Positions 44,159 to 57,624 of a stretch of DNA of 64,000 bases are shown here, one piece after another. The stretch lies in NCBI GenBank assembly GCA_030268105.1, contig BSDZ01000094.1, positions 1,612,501 to 1,676,500 of the forward strand. Direction: 5' to 3'. How positions within the stretch are numbered: the first letter of the stretch is position 1; each line of letters opens with the position of its first letter. This DNA is from Volvox africanus (taxonomy: Eukaryota > Chlorophyta > Chlorophyceae > Chlamydomonadales > Volvocaceae). A model generated the notes under the pieces. The model was not told the origin of the DNA. It was given only the letters and a program-made list of their open reading frames with translations, and did no database searches. A program made the position numbers and the translations under genes.

Positions 44159-47100
44159 TGCTGTTAATTATTGCGACCGCACGCAGCGCGCGGTGCAACG
44201 TAAATAATGTGAGTTTACAATACAGATGATGGAATAGGTATATTTAGATTGGTGAGATTATTACGTTTTAATATAAAGAATGTGAGAGTATATTTGTAGG
44301 GAAAAAACTACATTACATGTTTAATTCTGAGTGAATACCATTATTTATACTATCATTTAGACTGGACAATAGCTTCGTTCTTCCGTACCTCACTTCGGTC
44401 GTCACCCATGATAATGTTAACGAATGCGCCTGTTCAGTTGCATGCGCGCCTCTTCATTTCCACCCATGCATGCGTCGTACATACATGGTGTGTCGCTATG
44501 AGGTAGCAATCAACCCAAAACATATTTGGATGCTAACCGGATAAGCAAAGCATATGAGGCGGCATGACGGATGGATTCGCAGAGTGTGTTTGTGCGCACG
44601 CGCGTGCGTGTGACTTGATGGCGTTTTGCCTGCTGCTTAAAGAATCCTCTTCATTCAGGCAGGGTTTTGCATAGGCGTGAAAGACTCCAATCTGATTCTG
44701 CATTATTTAATGTAACTTGGGCTAATATTTAACGGCAGACAGTAACGGGGTATGGCAAAGGCAAGGTAAATGCAAGGGTGGGGTACGTAGAGTAGATAGC
44801 TGGAGTGGTACGTAGGTTCGGAAGAGAAGGTGTGCGCTTGAGTTCGCAAAAAAAAACCTGCATTTGAACTGTTTATACGTTTATTTCATAATTCGAGTAT
44901 TATTATAATCATTCCGTCCGTCGCTGCGGACGAGGCAGAGTGTCCGGACAGAATGTATGTCGTTTCGCGGTGACGCACGACCGCCTTATTAGCCCTGATG
45001 CTGCATGCATGCACTCGTTAGCATCAACATATAAATTCGTAATCAATGAATAATGATAGAATAAATGATTGGGCGGAGCCTGCGTGCAGTTACGTGCATT
45101 TACCTGCAAGTTTAACCTCCAATGTGTACGCATGCATGTGTGTGCGAGCAAGGTTATGTATCCCGCCCTGCTGACCTGTAGTAGTACGCTACTAGCTATT
45201 ATATATACATATATATGTATTAAATAGCTGGTATATATGTTATATATAGTATATATGTATATACATATGCGAGTCATGGATATATCGATATACATGCGAG
45301 TCATCACATGCAAGTCATACATCACAATATTTCTTGCAGGAGCGGGGCAAGCAAAGTGTTCACATAAATAAAAAATCAAGCGCTATCCATGTTCAAGTGT
45401 TGTTCCCAGTAGCTCAGCCCTGCTCAGCTGCTGGGTAAGTAACTCACGGTACGTACATAGAGCTAGCAAGATTGCTTCCTCCGTTTATCAATCGATGTAT
45501 GTATGAAAGGGTGCGTGTTACACCAGAGTTACCTGTGTTACACTGTGGGCGGCTTGCTTGCATTGCCCTGCAAGGACAATCAAACATGTACGCAGCTGAC
45601 ATACCATGCATACGTTATTATTATTATTCCGTTGGGATTCACCGTTGAGCACATAAGTGGCTCTTTCTATCTGTCCAACGGCCACACAATGGATCCATCT
45701 ATCGTCCAACTAACGTCGTCCAAGCAACGCACATCCAAGCGACCATGTATCGCATTTACTCCATACATATGCTTGCCTCACATGCTTGTGTAATCATCAT
45801 GGCTTGCGAGCTCTGACGCAGTAAATTTGGCGCAGTTGCAGTAAACTGGTTCCGCAGATAGATTAATAGATAGATTTCATGCATCCATAGGTGAGTCAAC
45901 GCATACGCGGTGCGCAAGCGCAACGAATGCATCGCATACAAGCAACACGCGCATGTAGCTAGAAAGGCAGGTACGGTGGTATGTATGGCGGTATGTATGT
46001 ATAATGCAACTTCTCATCGTCAACATCAAATAAATAAACAACCGAAAATTAATTAACGAGGGACGGATTACATACAATAAGGAACCCGTCAAACAAGTCA
46101 AGTAAGTGCCTGGAAAGGAACTAAATAAACGGGTAATAAGTAGGTCAGCAGTTGAAGATGTATTTAGGATCGGATGGAACCAATCGACCCGTGCATGCGA
46201 TTCTCATCCTGGACACTCTCTCACACATTCACGGCCTAGCATGAGTAGCAGCTTTCGACGCTGGAGAGGGACGCTGATGCAAGGCTCGCAACGAAAGCAC
46301 GGACGTAGGACGATCAATTGGCACCTCGCCTGACGTGTCATCAGGCAGGACACACACTGTTGGTGGAACCGAGCCCCCGGATGGATATTCATGACTCTGA
46401 ACTCATAACACACAACCGCCCTCTTCAGCAAGCTTGCGTCAGACCTGATTAGCAGGGCGGTCCGCCTATAGTATGGTTGGCAGGGGTAGCCAAGCATGCA
46501 ACCAGCTAGCAGATAGAACGCCCAAGCAAGGCTAGATCATGATACACAGAATGAATTGCCTACGTATTTGGGCGCACGCAAGCAATGAAGACAGCAAGTG
46601 ACGAATCTGCATGTAGCAGTAGTTTATCTAGCTACATGCATGTCTGCATGAATTTAGCTAGCTGTCTTCATCGGTACAACAGCACGAATAGTGCAAGGAA
46701 TGAATGAATGATAATTGGAGGGCTGGATGCACGGCACTGCACGAATGATAATGTATTTTGACGTTTGTTGTTGATTTAAGAAGTTGATTTTCTTAATCTT
46801 CGCTTGCGTCCATCTTTTATCGCTAGAAACCGTTCATGACGAGTGGATGCATTGCAGTTATTATATTTGCTTGGTTGGGTTTGTCGAAATGTCATCACTC
46901 AATCGTCGTCATCCATCCAAGCAGGTCTTCTCCCAGCTACGCATCTATTTATGTCGTCGTCCAAAAAAATAACATCGTCCACTTCACGCATGCGAGGACA
47001 TCTTTCTGCGACCTTGATTTTCGTAGGTTTGCTTCGTTCCTTGATCTTATTGTTACAGCGGCACATAGGTGGTGTTGGGCAGCACTGCGGAAGGCACGCG

Positions 47101-47281
47101 TGCATGCATACACATATTAAAAAGCGTAAAGGTAGAGGGTGTGTGGAAGATTGCTTGGGAATGGATACTATGTACACATGTGGATATTATGTAGACATAT
47201 GCGTGTGTCTAAATGAAAACATACACAGATGTATACGCAGGCCTCACCAATTACCACAGGCGAGAAATCGGATTCAGCCGC

Positions 47282-47492
47282 ATATGGTGTAGCTATCTCA
47301 TATCGGGTCAGGCAGAATATAAGAAATATACTACCAGTAATGAGACAGGGTACGGAGCTCTGTTGCTGGACGAGCATGGGAAGGGACTGAGTGAGGGCCA
47401 AAGGGTTTTTATTCAGCGCCGTACCCTGTCTCACTCTTGGCAGTATATGTCTCATTTACTGCCGGACCCGATATGAGATAACTACTCCATAT
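47282..47492. mobile_element. Foldback MITE-like element, about 210 bp
   Basis: The two halves are inverted repeats over roughly 80 bp each: left GTAGCTATCTCATATCGGGT, then .. GAGACAGGGTACGG; right is the inverse with GTAGTTATCTCATATCGGGT. The central part (about 47355-47420) is unique. No coding capacity; the target-site duplication is not clear. The structure is typical of miniature inverted-repeat elements. Confidence 0.8.
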
Positions 47493-47639
47493 ATACGTGT
47501 ATGTGTAGGTATGCATGCATATATGTATACATAATAACCCACATGTAATGAACCAGGCGTCTGTCCTTTCATTCAGTATGCCAGGTAGCCACAACTAGAG
47601 TCACGACAGACTTCTTAGCTATCATCAATGAGATGTCAC

Positions 47640-47641
<2 letters not shown>

Positions 47642-47679
<38 letters not shown>
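47642..47679 (+). repeat. (TA)n microsatellite
   Basis: Perfect TA dinucleotide run. Confidence 0.95.
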
Positions 47680-47735
47680 TGAAATAGCTTCAGTTAAGTA
47701 GATTAACCAATTAACCTTGCTACCTAAGAAACCAT

Positions 47736-47818
47736 GGGTGGAGGGAGGAAGGGTTTTAGGGAGGGTTTTAGGGGTTTAAACCCTAACCCTAAAACCCTAA
47801 CACCCTAACACCCTAAGG
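47736..47818. repeat. Head-to-head telomere-type repeats
   Basis: GGGTTTTAGGGAGGGTTTTA units switch at GGGGTTTAAACCC to CCCTAACCCTAAAACCCTAA and CACCCTAACACCC. The two orientations meet at a central palindrome, as in a fusion of chromosome ends or an inverted insertion. It directly borders the tetranucleotide array in CAP7's downstream intron. Confidence 0.85.
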
Positions 47819-47827
47819 AGGGAGGGA

Positions 47828-48196
<369 letters not shown>

Positions 48197-48204
48197 TGAC
48201 TTAC

Positions 48205-50190
48205 CGTTTGCGAGGAAAGATCCGTCCTCGGCGACGTTGCCCATTGGCAGGTAGTGACACACCACGACCAAGCAACCAGCTGGCAAGTAGCGTGTACCAG
48301 ACACCCAATATTTCGAGTCTCCAACGGCCATACCGCAGCCAACGGTCGTAGTATTTTTCCAAACGAGCTGTGTGAATTGGGAGGTGCCGGAGTCAAGATT
48401 GAGCGTGAAAGGCTTGACGGGATCAAACTTGTATAACTCGCTTTGTGAGTACCAGGGCATCACCGCCTGAGCACAGTCGGAGCTTGGGCGCGGTATGGAC
48501 TGCATCACGAACACGTTCTCCCCCAGCTTTGTAAACTGCGACTTTCCCGCGCCACACTTCACAGACTGGTTCATGGCCCATGCAGTAGCAGAAGCCGCGA
48601 GTGAAGAGCTCCAAGTCAAGGGCAGGGACTTGTGTACGGCACGGACCTTGTTGTGCACATCCAGAACCGCTTTGATGTCCCGGCAGGACCCGCCTTTTCG
48701 ACGATCATTATCATCAGATGGGGCCCCGACAAGATGGGGAGGAGATGGAGGAGGATGAGGGGCGGGGCTTGAATCGACTACTGATGGTATTTAATGAGGA
48801 GGAGAAAGATGATGTAATTGCTTTGAATTGTTTCAAGAATTCTAGCTAACGGGGCGGAGCGCAATAATCAATGGCCGGACGGGTACGTACGCAAATATGT
48901 ACTTAGATAGATAAAAATGTGGATCCTGATGATAAAAACGAGATGATAAATGTTAAGTGCTACCTCCGTCTTTACGAACAAGCGGTGCATGAAAGATTGA
49001 GATGAGCCTGAATGAAGGTACGTACAGCACCCGGGGGAAGTTTTCAACCATGGGTCTGTCCTCTGTCGTTCTCCTACGTGCTTGAATATGGTAGAATACT
49101 TGGGCTCTACTGCTTTATGAGGGTGCCGCATGCAGATGTTGATTATGGCACGCACGCGCACACTCATGCACGCATACAAAGCAAAGCATGCATATACACA
49201 CGCACAAACATGCGCGATGCTGTGTATGGGTCCCGTGCGTCACACACCCACGAGGCTGCCATTGTTTGGCGGCGGCGGCGGCGGCGACCGTGGCGACGGC
49301 GGCGGCGGTGGTGGCGACGGCGGTGACACTCTTGATGGTGACGGGGGCGACACTCTTGACGGTGACGGTGACGGCGGCGACATTCTTGACGGTGACGGTG
49401 ACGGCGGCGACACTCTTGACGGTGACGGTGACGGCAAGCGCTGCTTGGAGGGGCTGCTGCGGGGAGGCTGCGTGGCCTTCGATTTTGGCGGGCGTCGCTG
49501 TCTGTTGGCGGCCCTCGTCGTCGTAACAACTGCGAAAATAATAATAAATAATAACATAACACCACGAGTAGGCTTATTTTTAGCGCTAGCCGAGAATTAC
49601 ACAGCCAAGTAAGCGTGAGGCATATGTGTTTTGTACAGCAGCAGTGTACGGCAGGTTCCAGAACGCCATAAGAAATACGTACAAGCGTATAATCATGTAC
49701 ATATGCGATACCAAAATACGTATGATGATGGCATATCCGTGAATCCAAGCAAGCTTTACCAAGCAGCCAACTAGATCGTCAGTATCTGCGACCCAAGGCT
49801 CTATCTGCTGTACAGCAGAGTAGAGTTAGTCCAGATGCCTACTACCCTTGTCCTAATCAGTGGGTTACTTAGTTCGTTGTGATAATACAAAGAAAACAGC
49901 GCTCGGTCAGCTCCCGCACCTAGAATATGAAAGATAGTTAGTTACGCGGGGAAGGTGCGATGCGTCCTGGTGCAACGGGTAGCTAGGTAGCTAAAAGCTC
50001 AACCTTTATAGTTCGGAATTATAGACTTTAAGTCAGTGCATGCATTTTTTGTGTGCGATGAGTGCCGATGGTCGAAAAGCGACTTACCGTCGGTTTCTTG
50101 GGCCGCAGCCTGGTGTTGCGACAGCGCCAGTGCGACCACCACGACCAGGGTCGCCGCAAGGGCAGATGGTGTTGCGAATCGTCGCGACAT
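48205..50190 (-). CDS. CAP7: divergent CAP-domain secreted protein lacking cavity residues
   Basis: Exons 50190-50088 (MSRRFATPSALAATLVVVVA.., signal peptide, GTAAGT donor), 49529 to about 49248 (stalk, repeated VSPPSPSPSR units; the donor at 49247 is weak, an alternative GTGGGT is at 49251) and 48780-48205 (short SSPAPHPPPSPPH stretch plus CAP). Phases agree at 1, about 320 residues before an unseen last exon. The CAP part is GGSCRDIKAVLDVHNKVR.., GENVF, FTQLVW, AGCLVVVCHYLPMGNVAED. The conserved CxxxH, WYxEV and GHF sites read KCGAGKSQF, WYSQSE and TSQF, so three of four cavity residues are lost. The final donor (GTAAGT) is strong and a tetranucleotide array follows at once. Confidence 0.83.
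49327..49437 (-). repeat. 30-bp tandem repeat in CAP7 stalk
   Basis: About four units with a 30-bp period, each encoding 10 residues of SRVSPPSPSP type. The period is a multiple of 3, so length change keeps the frame. Confidence 0.85.
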
Positions 50191-53100
50191 GTTGTTGTTA
50201 ATTATTGCGAACAGCCCGAACACACGCGGTGCGAAGTAAATCTGAACAATGAAGTCTATCAAACAAGGCTCAATTTTTACTAGTACTATTATTACTCCGC
50301 CTTTGGCGCGCGTTTTGCGCGTTTTGGGAAAGCTCTGTGAAAAATAGGATGACTTATCGCGAAAAGTAATATCGGGATGCAGGTATGGCATTTAATACCG
50401 CTGTAAATATTAGGAACCTTTGAATTTCCGTACTTAAAATCACCAGATTAGCAAATTGGACTGTGCATATTCAAGTCCCGAAATTTGCGGTTCCCTTTTG
50501 TCGCTCTGCTGGTTACCGCGAGACATTGGGCGCGCGTCCCCACTCCCAAGCCGCCGGCCAGCATATTGAATAGCAGGATTCCTCTTCGGTTCTACGTATA
50601 TTTGTGTAAATTGAAATAATCATTATTTCTTACGGTAGTATCTGTGGATTTGGGTTGAGGATTTCATAATTGCACGCTCGTGGCCCGCAGGGCCCGCGCA
50701 GTTATGGTAATAAGAGGCGGATGGAACGCACAGTTTCCGCTCATAATGTCATGTCTTCCTGGATGCGTAGTAAAGGAACGAAGTTGGTTTCCTCGGGCTC
50801 GATTTAGGGGTGGGGTAGGGCTACGTTTTAGACGGGGTTGCTCAATATGTAGGCGCGCCGCTGGGTTTGCGCCAATGTGATCGTGTAGCATATTTAGGAC
50901 CTTAAAACGGACGGAAATTCTCAGACATTGACGGTGTTACTCGGAATCTGAAGTGGCTTCGGCGGTTCGTCGCTATAAATGCCGGTTCAGCACGACTGCC
51001 TTTCTGTTAACCATGCATGTGCCGCCCAAGGAACGGTGAACCAAGGGCTTTTGTATCAAGCGTTTCAACAAGCTACGAAAGCCTTAAGACTTGCTTAATG
51101 AAAGTATTAGCCCTGTTAACATTGAAGGATTGTACTGCTTCTAGTTGCCGAGCCCTCGCATGATGTTATTGATTAAAACTGTAAATTGCCACAGAATACA
51201 TACATGAGATAATCATAATAACTGTAAGCGCCCATAGATGTACATTCTCTGCATGAGTCATGCATTTCAGTTAAAGTGCCCTTGGACAGCTCAGGCTGCC
51301 AATCTACGTCTACCCAATCTACACCAATCTACTCTACTTTCTTGCAAGCCATTTCTGTGCCACTTAAGTTGTATTCTGGATAAAACTAGCGGGCATAATG
51401 AGCCAGAGCCCGCTGCCGCCAAAGTGGCTGCTAACGCGCGCAACAGTTCTAAAACAAACAAACTCATTCCACTCCTCGTCACCGGAAACCGGCTTCTCCG
51501 CCATTCTTAGGGAATTGTCAGAGAGGTTAATGTTCGAGCTGGGTTCAAATGTAACTGCGAGGTAATGGTGTTGATAGGTACACAGTCACCAGCCCATCGC
51601 ATCGTCCAGGTGGGAGACTCGGGAGGGACTGTATTATGGTCGCGGTGCTCATTTCTTCATGTCACATAAAGCTCCGTAGGGTGGATATCCTGCGTGACGA
51701 ACAGCTAGAGCTAAACTGCTTTCGGATTCATGGACAGTTTTGAAATACTACCGGATTTTGAAATCCAGATTAGCCTCGTGATGCCACATGCAGCAGGGCA
51801 TTCGGTTCAAGCGGACATTTTGAAGCATATGGGTAAGCAATTCCTGTCTCTTGTCAAGCAGCCAAGGCTTAATTGGATAGTATCATCTAAGACCAACGAT
51901 CACCCATCGATCCATCCATCCATTTGCAACATCCTTGTCCAGACCACGATGACGCCATTAGAACCTTCCTTCAGACCCATGCATGTTCCCAACAACGTAT
52001 CATATATTTATGATTTAAGTTCCTGGCCCTGACAACTACTAGACTCGATTTGTTCGAGCCACGCATACGTACACAGCTGCCACGCATACGGTTCCCACCA
52101 GTCACCCAAAATTGGACTTTCAATCCGGTTTTATTTCACACCCATGCAATGATATGTGATTGAAAAAAGTAGTGGGACGATTCGTGCAAATTGATTTCGC
52201 CCGGAAGCTCTGGAAGATTGCCGCGCAATTGCTTGGAGCAAAGGGCTTAGCTGCGAAGATCCTCTGATGCACGCAGCACCTTCACACCTATACAAGTTGT
52301 TAAGCGTGATTTTTAAATTATTTTCTGTATTTGTAAATTCACACAGTATTTTCTGTGTGTAAAAGCGAAAGTCGCAGCGCAGCAGCGTTTAGGGAAACAT
52401 TTTGTGCATATAAAAAGCTGCCTCCAATGGTATTTCAATCCATTTGTGAAATTACAAAACATTTTTAAGATGGTCGGAGCCTTGCGAAATCCACGCACGC
52501 ACTGAGTAGATATGCTTCCACTCCAGCGGTGGACGCAGGACGACCCCCAAAGATGCCGATGGACACTCCTGGCTCTGATGCAAAGAGGCCATCGGCAGCT
52601 CAATCTTCGGCGTTAGCTTATAAGCAATTTAGGTATGGTCTGCCAAGGTGAAGCAGAAAGGCGTAGAATTGTAAAAAGCGCGCATTATCACGATATGTAC
52701 TACACAAGCTAAATGTGCAGGTGTACATTTTTAATATCCGATAGCTGTCCCCTGGGCAGACAGATTTGACCACGCAAGTCAATAATGCTTTAGACTAATT
52801 CGAGTATCCTCGATGCATCCGACATGCATTGCGCACTTCTTTTGACCACAACATGATGTCAGCGACGGGGGAAGTCAGGATATCGGCTGAAGGGGGGGGG
52901 TGTCTTTGGTATCTAGTTGCGAGTCATAAGATGTCTAGGTGCGGGCTAAGTATCTAGAGCTGTAAAGATATAAAGCCAGCCTCGACCTTCACAGTAGTAA
53001 GCAGGCATAACAGTGGATATCGTGTGCCCCCAAACCCCAGATTAGCACGACTAGCCCTAAACACCGTAGTTGCAGAAGATATGTGTATAAAACTTAAATA

Positions 53101-54623
53101 TGTCGAACTCTTCGTTGAGATGAACGCTCTGTGTGAGTGAACCAAGCGCACCACTGGAAAAGTGCATTCTGTGCCGTTATGACCAAAGGGTCACACTTGC
53201 ATCGAATACTTTGGATGCGCAAGCAAGAGGAGTGGAAATGAACAGAAACATACACATACACATATAGGATACGTTGAGTATCTGTATTGCCCCTGCTATG
53301 TCTTGTGCCGTACACTAGTACACTGTTACATCGTCACGTTACATTTTGCGTACACACACATACACACAAACACGCTTATCAGTGAATACGAAGAGAGAGA
53401 AAAAGAGAGAGGTAACAATGGATATATATGGTGGATATAGATGCATCCGTTAGCAAAATACATTTCAGTACGACATTGATTTGTCTCGTCAATGCGGGCT
53501 TTCAACTCGTACCACGCCTCCAATCCCTGCAGCTGCCATCACCCAAATGAAAGCAAGCAGTTTCTCGCCGCATCAATGACAGTTGGAAACTATTGTAACA
53601 GGATGGGCAAACCGAAAGACAACGTGCGTGTACTGATGCGATAGATACGCTCGCTCTTATCTCATTCCCCCAAAGAGGAATACAAACCACACATATATGG
53701 ATACACCTGGTTTATAAGCCTTGAACTAGCTTCATCCCTATCTATCGCAATCACACCTGAATTGTAACAGAATAACACAAGCGAACTACCACCGTTAGGC
53801 CCCCTCCTGCCTTGCTCCACTGCTGGCGCCGGCTGTCGTTGTCGTTGGACAACCTAATCAATGAGACACTGTTTGCACTTCGTTGTTGTTAGTGTTGTTG
53901 TATCACTGTTACATTTTCCGTCTAAATACGTCAAATCTGTGTTCAGGCACGACTGTTATGGCACGAGTAATATGCCCCTGGAGTTCCAGGCTCATCCCCG
54001 ACCGAGAGCGGGCCAAAGACCCTAAAGTTAAGGGCAGGGTGCCCCCATGTCGATGGACGGTGACGACCCCAATTAAAGTGACCTGCGAGTTGACCAGTAG
54101 CGGAGTTGACGCTTTAGTTGATTCGGCAGATTCCGCTGGATGCTGGTGGTGGGTGCTGAACCTGGGAAAACCACTGATTTCGGAGAAGTCGGCATGGGAG
54201 ACTGGATGAGGGTGCCCCGAAACACCGGGGAAGGTAGGGACTGCCAGGTTAGTGGCCACGGGTGATGTACCCCCCTATCCTACACACAACATCAAAGGCC
54301 CAGATCGGAAGATATCCACCAGCAGAGAAACACGGCCCATCCATCAAGGACGCATACTACCCGTATGTAGACACCCCAACCAGGGTTGTACTTTATTTTT
54401 AAGATTCCAATCTCTCTGTTTTGATTTGATGTTTCTAACTGTCATAAATGGCTGGTGCGAGGCGTCGCACCCCACCCCACCCCACCCCACCCTGCCCCGC
54501 CCCGCCCTGCTCTTGTGGCCGAATGTGCATGCGCCCGCGGTCCTGCACTACTCCTGCGCACTCCTATGCGTATCACTCTTTCAACTTGCATCTCATGCAC
54601 ATGGACATTGTCAGGATTGTAAG

Positions 54624-54728
54624 ACCAGACCAGACCAGACCAGACCAGACCAGACCAGACCAGACCAGACCAGACCAGACCAGACCAGACCAGACCAGAC
54701 CAGACCAGACCAGACCAGACCAGACCAG
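54624..54728 (+). repeat. (GACCA)n pentanucleotide array, about 20 copies
   Basis: Perfect CCAGA array. It keeps frames open on both strands, giving meaningless PDQTR and SGLVW repeats. Confidence 0.96.
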
Positions 54729-55317
54729 GCAAGGTTAGCCAGCTACGTCAGCTCGCTAGCTTAGCACCTGTCAGCCTGCTATCTGAGGAGCATACCGATG
54801 CTTACATACTTATCCCCCTGGCTGGGCTCACACGCCCAGATATCTATGCGACAAAGGTTAGCATTCCCCCCTCCATTCTCCCCCAGCATGACGAGTCCGC
54901 GCCAACTTATTGCCAGCTCCCAACTACTTCCATCCTCCAACCGTCGCATTAATAAATGTCAGGACATGCTGCATTGCATCTGGTTAACCTCAACCCCAGT
55001 GTTTTTTTCAGTAACCAGTTACTTTTTCGTAGCCAAAAAATGTTTTGGAGTGCAGAAGCACTAACCAGGAAAATAGGTTGGGACTTGGGCTGGTTACTTG
55101 TGATGGCTGATACGATCCTGGGATGTGTATGGGTACATACCGGTCCAAGATGACCAATTCTTCAAGGCGTTTCAAAGGGGTAATATCCGCAGGTGTATTT
55201 AAGTTTTAGAGAATAACGATTATATTGAGAGTACTATAAGATATTCACCCCGGTTCAAGGCCCCCCTCCCACTGCTTGGGCATCATCGGGCCCACAGGCA
55301 AGGTATATTTCACAAAA

Positions 55318-55412
55318 ATGTATCTCTGTTGTGTCCGCCTAAGCAAAGGCCCAATCGGAAGATGACCATACATGGTCCATTCTGGACACTACCCGTAAAT
55401 ACCCCAGGATAC
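55318..55412 (+). repeat. Dispersed repeat family R1, forward copy
   Basis: TATCTCTGTTGTGTCCGCCT, AAGCAAAGGCCCAATCGGAA, GATGACCATACATGGTCCAT, TCTGGACACTACCCGTAAAT and ACCCCAGGATACTATA: the fullest copy in the window and a good reference for the family. Confidence 0.75.
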
Positions 55413-57340
55413 TATACAAAACAGACATTTTTGCCCGGAAAACTTATCAATGTACGCATGCGAATGATGATATGAAGCCCCCCAAAGCTGTTGCTCTTCC
55501 AAAGACAAAAGAACAATTTGCTAAGCTAGTTCATAGTCAATGGCAAGCAGTTCCGTCAGATCAGTGGGGTTCTCCAGCCTGAAGGCCCTCAACATGTTGT
55601 GCATGTATGCCCAGGACTTCAGCACATTTCCGTAAGCAGAGACCATTTCCAATTGTCCACCCGGTGACGTGGTGAGCAGCAACCACAGTGGATACATACA
55701 TGGCAATAGTGAGAGGGCAATAGTGAGAGTGAGCCATCCTCAAGGGGGGGAAGTCAGGAGGGGAAGTACTCACACCCCAGCATCTCACGCTATTGAGAGC
55801 AGTGTTACAGGGGTGCAAACTGCAAGGACTGACCCAGGTTCCACGGGTCGAACCCGGACTAGCGCACACAGGTTGATGCAAACACGACAGGATGAATCCC
55901 GTACATGAATCCCGTCTGCCCTATGGTGGATATCCGGACTGGCGCTGCGTCAGGCAGGGTTACGACCCGCCGCCCTAAATGAAGAAAAGTGGGCGGTAGT
56001 GCCGGGAAAACAGAAGAATCCCATCCGTCGGGTGCAAGGCGCAAGCTGGCCTACGGGGTGCCAGGCAGGGGCGGTTGAGGACGTTCGTCTGCAGGGTGGG
56101 GAGGATTGTAATGGGGAAGCTTGCACCCCGGCATCATGCGCTATTGCACCCAGTGGTACAAAGTGAACCTCCTACGAGCTGAGGCCAGGTGGTGTCTAGG
56201 GGTTTCCATCATGCTCTGAGGGGCGCAAAAGGCCCCCTGGCCTTTTTCGCCATTGTAAGTTTGTAACCACCGGAACGGAAAAAGCTTTCGTTACTTGACC
56301 TGCACCCAAAGTCTGACTCCCAAAAACGAAAAAACACTGCTCATCCCAAAAACAAAACCTTGATCACACCCTAACACTGACGACGCATCGACGACTCGTT
56401 GCACATTGGCATAATGATTTGGATTATTAACGGCCGTACGGTGCAGTACGGTACGTTAGCATGCTTTGAGCTGATGCCCGCTCTCGTACAGCGGCCTGTA
56501 TAAACAACACTCGAAGCAGCAGCAGCAGCAGCAACGACAACAAAAAAACTACGCACGTTCGTACGTGCCAACATAAGGCCCCGTGACAGGGGCGAGCCAG
56601 CGCACAACAGCGTACAGCGGCGTTTGGCAGCAAAGCCTTCGTTCTGACCCAGTTGCTGAGACTTAAACAACAAACATATTTAGGAAGTGGAAGAGAGAAT
56701 CTCGACAAGCAAAAGCACCTACCCGAGCAATATCATTCATTCATTCATGAATGCGTCGTCCCTCTTGCGTTGCTTTCGCCAACTTGCAAACATATAGAAC
56801 AGATCGATCGTCAAGGTGACCAAGCCGAGTCATATCGGATCAAATCGATCAATCGCATCAAAGGATTAGAATGATCGTTTTCGATTTAGATAAAGAACTA
56901 CCGCTTAGCCTCTCGAACAGCAACGACTACATGAGTAACCCGGTAATGCGGACCAGCCAGCCCAGCCCAGCCCAGCCCAGCCCAGCCCCGCCCCCAAAAG
57001 GTAATACGTATGCCGTTCTTGCTTCGCAACCCAACAATATAAAAAGTCAAGCTGCATTCCAAAGGATCCGCGTCCTGTTTGCATCGCATCCCGCAATGGT
57101 GGGTTCATTTCTTCACTAGCTCTTTGGTCCACGCGATCGCGCGCGCGCGCCAATGGGCAAAAGGCGGGAATATTTGCATGAATTTTCAAAGTAGCTACTT
57201 TCGAAAATGATTTCCGCTACCGCACACACGCACTCAGGAACGACACACGTACTCCTGGTCATTGATTGACAACAACGCCGTACGTACGTACGCACGCACG
57301 TACGTACAGCTCTTGGCCGTAAGTCGTCAACGGACGTCGT

Positions 57341-57624
57341 CTCCATCTTGGCCGCCATGCGAGTATGTCTGACATGCACGCATGTTCAACGGACGTCGTC
57401 TCCATCCGGCGGTCGGCCGGGCTGTGTGACTCGGCGTGCGTGCCGAAGGACGGAATGCATAATAACATGCAAAATAAACATACGCCCTGCAAGCGCTCCT
57501 GTATGTATTTTACTAATGAGAATAATGCACATATACAGCGAACTAACCCATACAATCACCGCAAACAGGCAAATGGAGCAAGCATGCATGTGCCAGATCG
57601 CGCGATCGACGAAGCACAACGTTT
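57341..57624 (+). repeat. Duplicated block, copy 2
   Basis: Matches 40207-40466 in the same orientation. The left part is itself a partial tandem: AACGGACGTCGTCTCCATC occurs at about 57327 and again at about 57388. Confidence 0.85.

Larger units (their letters stand above)
44165..47735. other. Intergenic, no gene recognised
   Basis: Upstream of CAP6 and downstream of CAP7. Holds isolated TIR-element ends near 45510-45550, a foldback element (47282-47492), a TA run (47642-47679) and a nested inverted repeat around 46585-46671. No frame is supported as coding. Confidence 0.5.

Noticed and set aside
54442..54764. PDQTR and SGLVW repeat proteins on both strands
   Set aside because: Both come from the (GACCA)n array; open frames on both strands at once show they are not coding.
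55835..55880. tRNA or SINE promoter (GGTTCGACCC box on the minus strand)
   Set aside because: A B-box match is present, but I found no A box at the right distance and no cloverleaf.
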